From JBBQLG01 sp964251665 (GTDB taxonomy: Bacteria > Bacteroidota > Bacteroidia > Cytophagales > Spirosomataceae), in contig CAXUKO010000009.1 of assembly GCA_964251665.1 (NCBI GenBank), positions 62,001 through 126,000 of the forward strand: DNA of 64,000 nt. The letters are read 5' to 3'. The translations under genes were made by a program, and so were the position numbers. The notes below the pieces were generated by a model. It did not search any database and was not told the DNA's origin. It saw nothing but the letters and a program-made list of their open reading frames with translations. How positions within the stretch are numbered: the first letter of the stretch is position 1; each line of letters begins with the position of its first letter. Positions 18,301-27,100 of this stretch are shown here, one piece after another.

Positions 18301-19037
18301 ACTTCGGGAAACAGCGTAAGCAGGGTTTTGCCAATCATATCATCAACCCGCAGCCCCGTCAGGCGACTGTTAACCGGATTGGTCAGTACGTAGCGAAAGT
18401 CAACGATAACCCCCTGTTCGCGAATCGCTTCCCACAGGACCAGCCCGGCCGGACAGTGATCGACGACCCCCTGCAACACCTGGTTGTTGGCCTGCAATGT
18501 CGCGTTGAGGGTTACCAGCTGGGTATTGGCTTTTTCGAGCAGCAACTGACTTCGGCGGAGTTCCAGCTGCGTAACTACCTGCCGGGATAAGGCGGTCAGG
18601 GCCATTTTCTGCGAAGCCGACAGGTGGCGGGGTTTTTGGTCGATCACGCATAAGGTACCCAGCACATACCCGTCTGCGTTGGTCAGCGGTATACCGGCGT
18701 AGAACCGGATAAACGGTTCGCCAAGGGTATTCGGGTTCGTGGCATAACGTTCATCAGCCCAGGTATCCTGAATTTCCAGTAGCTGGTCGGGAAACTGCAT
18801 TGCATACGCGCAGAAAGACAGTTGGCGGGGAATATGCGTTACCGCAGCCCCGTAGGCTGACTTAAACCAGAGCCGGTCGCTGTCGAGGAAGGTAATCAGG
18901 GAAATAGGCGTCTCACAAATTTGCGCGGCTATCTGCGTAATGGCATCATAATTGTCATCTGGTACTGTGTCGAGAATATCATAGCTGGCCAATGCGTCAA
19001 GGCGTGCGAATTCTGCATCGGGAGAGGCTGGCATCAT
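15369..19037 (-). CDS. Cytoplasmic GAF-multi-PAS sensor histidine kinase
   Basis: A 1222-residue soluble sensor kinase without membrane helices. Order: GAF domain (about 10-175, ARLDALASYDILDTVPDDNYDAITQIA through GTLCVIDQKPRHL), then six PAS/PAC units starting near 190, 335, 465, 590, 715 and 840 (for example IVFQADLDGHWTYLNPSWERVTGF). Then comes HisKA with FVATASHEFRTPLATIQSS and an HATPase with NLLSNAFKFS, DQGIGIP and GTGLGLSIARQFVDLHNGQ. Several PAS units are consistent with redox, light or small-molecule sensing. It is co-transcribed with the receiver-kinase fusion 12 bp downstream. The gene is divergent from two small unknown genes. Confidence 0.94.
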   Translation of the reverse strand: MMPASPDAEFARLDALASYDILDTVPDDNYDAITQIAAQICETPISLITFLDSDRLWFKSAYGAAVTHIPRQLSFCAYAMQFPDQLLEIQDTWADERYATNPNTLGEPFIRFYAGIPLTNADGYVLGTLCVIDQKPRHLSASQKMALTALSRQVVTQLELRRSQLLLEKANTQLVTLNATLQANNQVLQGVVDHCPAGLVLWEAIREQGVIVDFRYVLTNPVNSRLTGLRVDDMIGKTLLTLFPEVTNSGLLERLITVVESGRTQKYQRHDQFNQINIWGDFSLVRLGDGVLFTIQDITRLKQTEEQLRAHTENLQHLVSKRTVEVKQLSALQNAILQHDGLAIISTDTAGLIQTVNPATELMLGYSADELLGTPIINLHDPVVLQKQARRLSYQLETDIKPDFDLFKLVSLTPSYESTLLSRDGHRIPVLLTTTALWSEVGRIVGYVGIATDISALKVAKAELKKKNQELNTFFEVALDLHCIADMGGTILKINRGWLTTMGYTATELTTMNHYDLVHPNDREATQNAIRNISPGQPIHNQINRFRRKDGTYRVVEWNAVSRGNLLYASARDITERQQVERELRLVNQRLELATQAAKQGIWQYDIKQDLLTWDERLYQIHGHTPRPSGMKFQDFLAIIHPDDIAAFHREAPPKDDDSIANVVRIIAEDGTVRYTETRALQVRDKAGEPVQMVGVVWDVTEQKQADIALRQSEERYRSLVDTLNDIVFQADLDGHWTYLNPSWERVTGFNVSESVGQFFLDFVHPDDQAHNLALFRPLIAQEKPTCRHVVRYIHKDGGFRWIESFAQLTLDDNGQPTGLTGTLTDITERKQAEDALRESEQRFREIADNVNEVFWIHSADPFQMLYINPAFERIFDRPAQPLYTDSSLFLDAIVDEDRPYMETIFKKYREGQAVKCQFRIRTRNGLIRWLNNRTFIVKDSQGVPTRYIGIVNDITSQKEKELVLQHSLAREQELSKLKTQFVATASHEFRTPLATIQSSVDLISLHMERSELTAQMAMKRHLGIIEKEVENFSDLLTDILTIGKIDEGKFTFNPRPVELIPLCHDIVTTYFSQRKDNRSVRFSSQGVPYLAYIDDKLLSRVIVNLLSNAFKFSAQDPELRIVFKNNQLIILITDQGIGIPADDLPHLFQTFYRARNATAIQGTGLGLSIARQFVDLHNGQLTVDSVENKGTTFFISLPATSRGPVSGEEPAVQLESITQNP

Positions 19038-19381
19038 ATATTTTGACGAATTGATGAATAATACAGGTTACGGAGAACAGGCAAAAACAACTAAACCGAC
19101 TACGTTCGGTTCCAGTAAAACAGGCTAGTCTGCCGGGGAAAATACTACTTGATTTCAGCAGATTAACCTTATCACTTCGATGAAACCCTGCGCTATTTTC
19201 CCGTTATTTTTACTGAATCAAATTTACTTAATTGTAAATAGAGTCTGGTATAAATTAATTTTTTTCTATAAAAAATGACATGTGCTCATAAAAAAGCTTA
19301 TCGAGTTTTGCATCAGTCGACAGGTTAACTGTAAGCCCAATACCCTGAACGATTCATTCATTGTCAACCCCCGTACAAACT
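19038..19381. other. AT-rich divergent promoter region
   Basis: About 340 bases between the six-PAS kinase gene (reverse) and the small genes at 19382 and 19758 (forward). It is clearly AT-richer than the coding DNA, especially 19195-19300 with long A and T runs. It must hold both promoters, but no exact TAnnTTTG motif was found. Confidence 0.55.
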
Positions 19382-19726
19382 ATGAACAGTGTTGCCTTTA
19401 CACCTAAAACCAGCACCAGTCGAACCGGTAACCCCTGGGATGGGGAAGTTAAAAATCTCTACAAAAATTTTTACCTGATCGAATTAATTTTATGCCAGCC
19501 AAATGGCCTTTCCAGTCAGGCTGTTGCCCGCTATCAGAAATTACAGCAACTGCTGCTCGAAACGGTAGAACAGTTCTTAACTGAACTGGATTCGTTCGAT
19601 CAAAAAAAGGCAATTGGTCTGACATCATCGTGCGAAATGCTTCGTAAACATGCCCTGGTTATGAAGGAGCTTAATGCATCGGTCGATGCGTTGATTATGG
19701 AACTTCAAATGGGGCAATGCGCCTGA
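19382..19726 (+). CDS. Small helical protein of unknown function
   Basis: A 114-residue protein from the ATG at 19382 (MNSVAFTPKTSTSRT); a TTG seven codons upstream is also possible. After a polar N-terminus, the chain looks like three to four amphipathic helices (VKNLYKNFYLIELILC, QAVARYQKLQQLLLETVEQFLTELDSF, SSCEMLRKHALVMKELNASVDALIMEL). There is no signal peptide. I do not recognise it. It precedes another small gene by 31 bp, and both probably end at the hairpin at 20173. It lies between two sensory gene sets. Confidence 0.65.
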   Translation: MNSVAFTPKTSTSRTGNPWDGEVKNLYKNFYLIELILCQPNGLSSQAVARYQKLQQLLLETVEQFLTELDSFDQKKAIGLTSSCEMLRKHALVMKELNASVDALIMELQMGQCA

Positions 19727-19757
19727 AAAATTCATTAACCTTTTAGCTACTAAACGG

Positions 19758-20039
19758 ATGAATGTGCAGATGTTTAACACGCTGACGCTTCCCGAGCGCA
19801 TACTGATTATTCAGCTACAGGCCCGTTTTCTCGCTCAATACCAGAGTGCCAACAGTCAGTTTGGCCTGTATCACTGGGGAGGGCATTTTGTCGAGATTCA
19901 CTACCAGTGGCAGGTGCAGCGGGGGTTGGCGGCTCAGTGGGAACCCTGCCTGATCAGTCTGTTTGCCGACGGACCGGGCTGCGTAGACCGGCTGATACCC
20001 TATGCCGAGCCCGTTGGCCTGCCCGGTCTGCTGGCCTGA
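19758..20039 (+). CDS. Small protein, pattern of an uncharacterised Bacteroidota family
   Basis: A 93-residue protein. The segment ERILIIQLQARFLAQYQS...FGLYHWGGHFVEIHYQW follows a pattern that I remember from many small Bacteroidota proteins of unknown function (an L..R...L...G.FL.....Y...LY.....FVE..Y layout). The function of that group is unknown to me. There is no signal peptide. It sits 31 bp after the helical protein gene and is followed by a good intrinsic terminator at 20173. A role linked to the flanking regulators is only a guess from position. Confidence 0.62.
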   Translation: MNVQMFNTLTLPERILIIQLQARFLAQYQSANSQFGLYHWGGHFVEIHYQWQVQRGLAAQWEPCLISLFADGPGCVDRLIPYAEPVGLPGLLA

Positions 20040-20172
20040 AATCAGGTTGTTGAGACTAAAAAATTCGTGACCTGACCGGTGGCGTTTATGTCTGCTTTCC
20101 TGTAAAATAGCCGGTTGAGTTTCATCATGAGCAGTTATTTGAAGACCAGTAATTTTCTGCACAGTATATCCG

Positions 20173-20203
20173 CAGGTGTCGTTTCGGCACCTGTTACTTT
20201 TTT
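20173..20203 (+). terminator. Intrinsic terminator
   Basis: A 9-bp stem (CAGGTGTCG paired with CGGCACCTG, one G-U pair) with loop TTT is followed by TTACTTTTTT. It ends the two-gene forward unit 19382-20039 and faces the convergent AraC-type regulator gene. Confidence 0.75.
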
Positions 20204-20301
20204 AGAAAAGTTGGGCCCGTCTGCTCTAATGTATGCAGTGCGGGCAGACAGATAATTAGATGGGGAAACATTCGTTTGCCGAAATTAAAAGCGTATGACT
20301 T

Positions 20302-21060
20302 CTAATCGAGCGGCAATTGGTCCGGCCGGTTGGTGGCGCGGAAACGAAGGGGAGAAATATGGTTGAATTCTTTAAAACAATAGGAGAAATACGATAAACT
20401 GCTGAATCCGCAGCGGCTTGCTACCCACTGAACACTTTGATCGGTCTGGGTTAAATACATCATCGCTTTTCGGATTCGATATCCTTTAAGCATATCGCTG
20501 AAACTCTGCCGGAAATGTTCTTTCAGATTCCGCTGTAAGGCCGACAGGCTCATGTTCATTTCTTCGGCCATTTGATCGGCGGTGAACGACGAACTTTCGA
20601 AATGCTGTTCCAACTGCGTTGTAAAAAGTTTGGCAAACTGAAAGTCGGGAGCCTCATCCGACTCCTGCCGCAGGCTGTTCAGCAGGTATTCCGTTTGCTG
20701 CGCCGTAATGTTATTCACTTTCAGCAACAGTTCCTTGTGTAAAAAAGGCTTTGCCAAATAATCAATAGCCCCTTCCTCAAGGCCCCTGAGCAGATCCTGC
20801 TGCGACACTTTGGCCGTCAGGAAGATAAAGGGAATCGAGCGGTACGACGTGTTGCGTTTGACAGCCCGAATAAAGTCAATGCCGTCCATCTCGGGCATCA
20901 TAATGTCGCAGAGAATCAGGTTAGGCGAAAACCCATGCAACAGCCCAAAAGCCTGAGCTCCGTTTTGGGCCGATTTGACTTCGTGTTTATTTAATTCAAG
21001 CTGCTCGCTGATATTTTGCCGCAGTTGTTCGTCGTCTTCGACAACTAAAATTCTTGCCAT
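20302..21060 (-). CDS. Response regulator with AraC-type DNA-binding domain
   Basis: A 252-residue transcription regulator. The N-terminal receiver (about 1-125) has acidic pocket VVEDDEQ, phospho-acceptor D52 (LILCDIMMPEMDG) and K in FLTAKVSQ. The C-terminal AraC/XylS helix-turn-helix pair (about 150-245) reads FTADQMAEEMNMSLSALQRNLKEHF and VQWVASRCGFSSLSYFSYCFKEF. No kinase gene is adjacent; the receiver strongly resembles that of the receiver-kinase fusion at 14253-15356, so the multi-PAS kinase set 5 kb away could be its partner. Targets unknown. Confidence 0.93.
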   Translation of the reverse strand: MARILVVEDDEQLRQNISEQLELNKHEVKSAQNGAQAFGLLHGFSPNLILCDIMMPEMDGIDFIRAVKRNTSYRSIPFIFLTAKVSQQDLLRGLEEGAIDYLAKPFLHKELLLKVNNITAQQTEYLLNSLRQESDEAPDFQFAKLFTTQLEQHFESSSFTADQMAEEMNMSLSALQRNLKEHFRQSFSDMLKGYRIRKAMMYLTQTDQSVQWVASRCGFSSLSYFSYCFKEFNHISPLRFRATNRPDQLPLD

Positions 21061-21310
21061 TCGTCTAAATGCAGTAAAAACGCCGGTTACGGAGGATTTT
21101 GTTTAACCATTGGCAAATATCAGGCCAATACAGCTTGAAAACAAAAGTCAGCCTATTTTAGCTAAATTTATAACTTTAACAAGAAAATTAGCCTTTTTCA
21201 GCCATTTTAATGTAGATATGAGGAGTTCGGCATGGCGTTATCAGGATTAGGGCTGAAAAGCTTACCTTAAACAAAAATACGGAATGTAAACTATATAAAT
21301 AGTGGATTAC

Positions 21311-21721
21311 TTACTGCGGCAACAAGACGGAATCGAGGGCGTAAATAAGGCCATTTGAGGCACTGAGGGCCGTAAGCAGCAGCGTAGCGTCGTTCAGCTG
21401 AATGACACTGCCGAGCCGATGAACCGTTAACACCTGTCCATGAATGGTAGGAATTAACAGCCCGTGGTGCAGTTCGGCGGCCCGCAAATGACGGGCTGCA
21501 ATGTGCAGGGTAAGGAGCGCAGTTAAGGACACTAACTGATCGGGACGGTCCCAGCCCCCAATCAGGCCCGGAGGCAGGTGCGAAAAGGCGGCATCCGTCG
21601 GAGCAAACAGGGTAAAAGGCCCCGAGCCACTTAGCGTATCAACAAGGCCGGCCCGGGTAAATGCGTTGATCAGGGTCGTAAACCGGCCGTCGGCAACTAC
21701 GGTAGCAATAATGTTCAGCAT
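21311..21721 (-). CDS. Fasciclin (FAS1) domain protein
   Basis: A 136-residue single FAS1 domain. Signatures: FTTLINAFTRAGLVDTLSGSGPFTLFAPTDAAFSHLP (H1 motif) and the end NGLIYALDSVLLPQ (the YVIDxVLLP motif). FAS1 domains mediate adhesion or polymer binding outside the cell. There is no obvious signal peptide: the protein opens MLNIIATVVADGRFT, so either it stays inside or it is a minimal copy. It is the last gene of a reverse-strand run behind the acetyltransferase. Confidence 0.9.
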   Translation of the reverse strand: MLNIIATVVADGRFTTLINAFTRAGLVDTLSGSGPFTLFAPTDAAFSHLPPGLIGGWDRPDQLVSLTALLTLHIAARHLRAAELHHGLLIPTIHGQVLTVHRLGSVIQLNDATLLLTALSASNGLIYALDSVLLPQ

Positions 21722-21765
21722 GATTTTTATGGGTTAGGTGGGGAGGTGAGCAGGCCGTCTGCCGG

Positions 21766-22212
21766 TTACGCCAGCATTTTGCTCATCCGGCTATAGGGAA
21801 CAGGACCTTTATGGAAGACCGCTCCTTCGGTCTGCATACCAAATCGCCGGTAAAAATCCGTCGAATCCAGCCGGGCATCGCACCAGATCAACCGGGCACC
21901 CAACCGCTTTGCTTCGGCCATAACGTGCTGTAGCAAAGCCGTACCGACGCCCTGCCGCTGCCAGTCGGGCCGGGTGGCAAACTTGCGAAAGCGGGCCACC
22001 ACCGAACCGGCCGGCCTGATCGGGTCAGGTTGGATAAAGAGTGAAATAACGGCAATCAGCTCACCCTGGCAAAACGCGCCGAAGTGATAGCCGATTGGAT
22101 CGTCGTCTATCTTAACGTAGTCGGCGGGCTTATCGGGCCACAGTACCGAATGGCGCAGGTCGTAGGTTTGGGCAGCGGTAATGGGCTGAATCAGTGGAGT
22201 ACACGTTGTCAT
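21766..22212 (-). CDS. GNAT family N-acetyltransferase
   Basis: A 148-residue acetyl-CoA-dependent acetyltransferase from the ATG at 22212 (MTTCTPLIQPITAAQTYDLRH). A TTG start at 22281 would add 23 residues but has no ribosome site and nearly abuts the upstream gene. The acetyl-CoA loop is RPDWQRQGVGTALLQHVMAEAKRLG (R/Q-x-x-G-x-G/A), followed by LIWCDARLDSTDFYRRFGMQTEG, as in the small-molecule/amino-acid N-acetyltransferases of the YitI/ElaA type. Substrate unknown. It lies directly downstream of the Thr/Ser dehydratase and is probably co-transcribed. Confidence 0.9.
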   Translation of the reverse strand: MTTCTPLIQPITAAQTYDLRHSVLWPDKPADYVKIDDDPIGYHFGAFCQGELIAVISLFIQPDPIRPAGSVVARFRKFATRPDWQRQGVGTALLQHVMAEAKRLGARLIWCDARLDSTDFYRRFGMQTEGAVFHKGPVPYSRMSKMLA

Positions 22213-22285
22213 CGGCTGGTTTGGGTAAGCGATACGCCTGAATAAATCACTGAAATGAGTCACTGAACGGGCTAAGGGCAACGAC

Positions 22286-23245
22286 TCAGAACGGGAGTTT
22301 GCCCAGGTCGACGTTACCGCCGGTTAGGATGATGCCGATTTTTTGCCCGGCGAACTGATCGCGGTGTTTGAGCACAACGGCGAGCGGCACGGCGCAGGAC
22401 GGCTCAATAATGATCTTCATCCGCTCCCAGACCAGGCGCATGGCCGCAATGATTTCGGGGTCCGACACCGTGTAAATACCATGCACATGCGCCCGGATCA
22501 GGGCCAGCGTCCGGGGGCTAAGCCGGGCGGTGAGGCCATCGGCAATGGTGCTGATGAACGGAGCCTGCTCTACCTGACCACTCTGGAAGGACAGCACGGC
22601 ATCGGCGGCTCCTTCCGGTTCGCCCCCAATCACCTTAGTTTGGGGGCTGAGGTGATATGTAGCCAGCGACACCCCGCTAAGGAGGCCACCCCCGCCAACG
22701 GGGGCCAGTATGCTATCGAAATACCGTTGATTACCGGCGGTTTCGCCATAGTCTTCAATCAGTTCCTTGGCGGTTGTGGCCTGCCCGGCAATTACCCGAT
22801 CATCGTCAAACGGATGAACCAGTACGGCACCCGTGCGGTCGATCACAGCCTGTACACCGGCCTCGCGGGCATCCTGCGTAGGGTCGCATTCGATCACGTC
22901 GGCACCGTAGCCGCGTACGGCCTCTTTTTTTACCTGTGGGGCGGTTCGGGGCATGACGATGTACGCCTTTGTACCGACCTGACGGGCGGCATAGGCTACG
23001 GCCTGGGCATGGTTACCGGACGAATGCGTCGCCACTCCCCGGTCCAGGTCGGCGGGGGAGAGCTGGAGCAGGGCATTCAGGCCACCTCGTGCTTTAAAGG
23101 CGCCAATTTTCTGGAAATTTTCGCACTTAAAATAGACGTCGGCACCCGTTAGCAGATTAATCGTCTGATTGGTCAGCACGGCCGTACGGTGAATATAAGG
23201 ACGAATGCGTTCGTGCGCATCCAGAATGGTCTGATAGGTAATCAT
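22286..23245 (-). CDS. Threonine/serine dehydratase (PLP fold type II)
   Basis: A 319-residue PLP enzyme that deaminates threonine or serine to 2-oxobutyrate or pyruvate. The PLP lysine is K51 in NFQKIGAFKARGGLNALL. The phosphate/substrate loop SSGNHAQAVAYAAR (about 85-98) and the glycine loop VGGGGLLSGVSLA are both present. It lacks the C-terminal ACT-like regulatory domain of biosynthetic IlvA, which fits the catabolic/IlvA-short or serine racemase-like group. A phosphate-binding GGNVDLGKLPF tail ends the protein. It heads the run with the GNAT and fasciclin genes. Confidence 0.93.
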   Translation of the reverse strand: MITYQTILDAHERIRPYIHRTAVLTNQTINLLTGADVYFKCENFQKIGAFKARGGLNALLQLSPADLDRGVATHSSGNHAQAVAYAARQVGTKAYIVMPRTAPQVKKEAVRGYGADVIECDPTQDAREAGVQAVIDRTGAVLVHPFDDDRVIAGQATTAKELIEDYGETAGNQRYFDSILAPVGGGGLLSGVSLATYHLSPQTKVIGGEPEGAADAVLSFQSGQVEQAPFISTIADGLTARLSPRTLALIRAHVHGIYTVSDPEIIAAMRLVWERMKIIIEPSCAVPLAVVLKHRDQFAGQKIGIILTGGNVDLGKLPF

Positions 23246-24114
23246 AACGGGGTAAGGGTTCGGGTTGTGGCAAAACTACAAAAAGCCCGCGCTTATAAGG
23301 CAGTAACCCGAAACGGAGTGCTGATTATCCCGACGAAGCCGGGCGATTTCAGGCACCCGATAAACTGGTTTCTCCCCGTAACGCCAACTACTTTTTATCG
23401 AAATTATTGATGTTTTTATAGAAAAGTGAATTAAATAATAAGTTTATAATAATGTAAAATAAGGTAATAAAATTAATCGACTTTTTAGGGCTCGAGAGTA
23501 GGTCGTTCTCTATTGGCGCGAAAGTAAAAAAATGTAAAAAAATTTTAAATAGTACTATTTACAGACCTGCTCCATGCATGGAGCAGGTTAATTCTCTCAA
23601 AATAACCCGGTAGCCTATTTCCAATAAAGTAAGGCAGAAAGAGAGCTATTGTATTTAATTATTAAATCCTGTTGATACATTTAAGTTAAGCAATAGTAGA
23701 AACGGTTAATTAAAAATCTGCTATAAGTTCTTAATCGTATATATTAATACGTAGAGCCTCCTGCTACGTTGCGCTGAAGAAGTTATTGGTAATACCGAAA
23801 ACTTTGGGCAGAAATGCTGAAAACGGTTATGAGCAGGAGCATTGACTTAGCCAGTTTTTAACTAATCACCGCATCCGTTATGACGTAGACGACTCAACAT
23901 CCGCCATTCTGTTCCGGCCGATAGTACAGGTAGTATCGGCTATTTTCCTCTTAGTTTATTAAACGATTTTTCAGGTGAGTAACTATCAACGTTTCCTCTT
24001 TTGCCGGGGTCTGCTACGGATTATTCGTAGGCTGACCGGCCGGGATGTCTACCAGCACAGGCTGGTTACGCAATGCGCGCTAACAGAATACCGCTTCTAC
24101 TTATCGATACGTTT
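23246..24114. other. Long AT-rich divergent intergenic region
   Basis: About 870 bases between the dehydratase (reverse) and the large T9SS protein gene (forward). It is strongly AT-rich from about 23400 to 23760, with poly-A and poly-T tracts. No convincing coding frame or RNA gene was seen. It contains a perfect 24-bp palindrome at 23565-23588. The promoter and a long 5' leader of the T9SS gene probably lie here. Confidence 0.6.
23565..23588. repeat. Perfect 24-bp palindrome without spacer
   Basis: ACCTGCTCCATG and CATGGAGCAGGT are continuous and exactly self-complementary, set in an AT-rich region between divergent genes. With no loop it reads like a symmetric protein-binding site (operator) at least as well as a hairpin. 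No neighbouring regulator is evident. Confidence 0.7.
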
Positions 24115-27100
24115 ATGAAAACAAGCTTACGTTACACAGCAGTTGGTGTAGTACTTTGCTTAGTATGGCTGCTTTCCCTACAGAATACATTTGGACAAAG
24201 TCCGTTTGTTTCGCTCAGTGTGCCGATTGGTACGAATCCCAGCAGTTTCACCCAAAATTTTAACGGCTTACCCAGCACCGGCAACATTACCATCGGGGCC
24301 ACACTGGGGTCTTTGGTCGGCACCAATGCCGATGGGGTGTATACCAATCAGCTGCTGTTACAAACCTCGACCGGTGCGCCGAATGTGGTTGATGCGGTGC
24401 CGCTGGCGGGACAATACAGCTACGGGTCGTCCGGTTCGTCGGATCGGGCGCTGGGGTCTAACTCCAATCTAACCAATACGGTGCTAAACGTGGTACCCGT
24501 TCGGTATGGGGTGCTGATCCGCAACACGACCGGGTATCCATTGTCATCAATGACCGTTTCCTACACGGGCGAACAATGGTATAACGATAACGACGGTGAT
24601 CCGCAAACGCTGTCCTTTGATTACGTCAGGGCCGGAAACAACTTTAATACCGTCGATGCGCTGTTGCTGCTGGCGGGCGATGTACTGCCGCTTGGTCCCT
24701 ATACCCCGGTGTCGTCGCTCAACTTTACCAGTCCAACAAACACGACCCGGATAGCCGGACCGCAACGACTGGACGGGAACGCGGCCGGTAATCGAACTTT
24801 ACTTACCGGGACCATCACATTTGCGACACCCCTGCCTGCCAATGCGTATATACTGCTCCGTTGGTCGGACCCGAACGATGCCGATGGTGTTCTGGGTGTG
24901 CTTGATACCGATCACAGCCTGGCCGTCGATGACCTGGTTGTTGCCTCAACGATTGTTAATACCGCCCCCACGTTAGCCGCGTCGATTGCCAGTCCGCAGA
25001 CGGCCACGGTAAATTCGGCGTTTACACTGAATACGGCTACGGCGTTTACGGATGCTGAAACGCCGAATTCGCTCACCTACGCAGCCACGGGACTGCCAGC
25101 CGGTTTTACCCTGAACCCGACGACGGGCATCCTGTCCGGCACACCGTCGACAACGGCAGGTAGCCCGTTTACCATTACCATCACCGCCACCGATCCGCTG
25201 GGACAGTCCGTCACGACGCCCGGTTTTATCCTGAATGTGGTACCGGCCAATCTGCCGCCGGTGTTGACCGGTACACCGCTTACGTCGCCCCAGTCCGCTA
25301 CAGTAGGTGTGACGTTCAGCACGCCCACCGCCTATGCGTTTCAGGACCCGGACAATGGGGTGCTGACGTACACCGCGACCAATCTGCCGCCGGGGTTAAC
25401 TATTGGGGCAGGGGACGGTATCATTTCCGGTTCGCCCACCATCGATGGCACATTCACGACAACGGTCAGGGCTACCGATCCCTCGGGGGCTTTTGTGAGT
25501 ACGTCGCTGGTTATCAATGTGAGTCCGGCTCCCCCGGCCGGGTTGACCATTCTGGGGAACACTCCGTTGTGTCTGGGGCAGACCTTGTCGCTGACGGCCG
25601 TTCCCGTTAATATTGCGGGGTTGATTACATTCTCGGTAAACACTCCATCGGGCGGTTCTGCCAGCATCAGCGGGAATACGATTTCCCTGACCGGGCTGCC
25701 GGCCGGGGTTTCATCGCTGACGGTAACGGCGAGTGTACTGAACGTTCCGCTGGTCAATGTGCCGGTCAGCGTTACGGTACTTAATCCCCAGGCCCCGGTA
25801 TTTGCCGGTGGCACGTCCGTGACGGTAGCGCAGGGATCGGCGAGTTCGCTTCTCCCGGTTGTATGCACTACAGGATTGCCGGTGTACAGCAATGGCACGG
25901 GGGTGATCCCAACGACTACGGCGGGCGTGTTTTCCTACTCGGTCACCTGTCAGGACGGGTTGTGCGTAAGTACGGCTGTTCCGGTTAGTATAACGGTAGT
26001 TGCGCCAACGCTGCCAACGCTGGGGCTGTTGCCATCGGCGTTGCAGGTGTGCGTAGGCCAGCCTTTATCCATTACCGTAACGGGTCTGGAACAGGTAAGT
26101 GGCCCGATTAACCTGTCGGTTACGGGTGCATCCGGTGTCAGCGTGACGAACAACATCATCACGATTACGGGCCTGCCGTCGGGTACGGCCAACCTGACGG
26201 TAACGGCGGGCTTCACGCTGGCGGGTGTGCCGGTATCGGTGAATCAGTCGGTGTCGATAAACGTCCTGGATTTACCGAAGGCTCCAACTGTTACGGCATC
26301 AGGAAATGCGGCTTCTACCGGGGCCACTTCCTATTCGGCTGCACAGAACACAGGGAATGTGCTCTTCACTGCGGCCTGCGATTCCGGAGCGCCGAGTTAT
26401 TCGGGGGCAAGTTCGGGTTCAGGTAATATAACGGTAGCGACCTCGGCAACGGGTGTCTTTACGTATTCGGTTATCTGTACACAGGGTGCCTGCGTGGGGC
26501 CGCCGACAGTGGTAAGTTTGTCGGTCTCACCGACGCCCAATCAGGCACCGGTGCTGAGTGGCACGCCCCTGACAAGTCCCCAGAGTGCGACGGNNNNNNN
26601 NNNNNNNNNNNNNNNNNNNNNNNNNNNNNNNNNNNNNNNNNNNNNNNNNNNNNNNNNNNNNNNNNNNNNNNNNNNNNNNNNNNNNNNNNNNNNCCGGTGC
26701 TGAGTGGCACGCCCCTGACAAGTCCCCAGAGTGCGACGGTGGGAGTAGCCTTCACTACGCCTACAGCCTATGCCTTCTCTGACCCTGATGGGGGCGTGCT
26801 CATGTATGCCGCTACCGGCTTACCTTCGAGTCTGAGCATCGATCCCTCGACGGGTATCATCAGTGGTACGCCATCAGTGACAGCTACCTACACGGTGGTG
26901 GTGACCGCTACCGACCCCCAGAGTGCCTCCGTGAGCAGCAGCTTTGTGCTCAACGTGGTGCCCGTACCGGTGGTAAGCGGCAATCCGCTCGATCTGTCGA
27001 TTCCTAAAGTGGATGTTAGCCGCCGGACAACCGAGCCGGGTGAGCGCGTACGGTACGTGACCATTCTGCGCAACGACGGAAACCAGACCGCAACCGGAAC

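Noticed and set aside
23189..23410. 73-codon forward frame as a gene
   Set aside because: It is mostly antisense to the start of the dehydratase gene and then runs into AT-rich DNA; no sign of a real protein.
26548..26739. The 46-bp direct repeat as target-site duplication of an insertion sequence
   Set aside because: It encodes the conserved Ig-like repeat unit and continues in frame on both sides, so a repeat collapse explains it.
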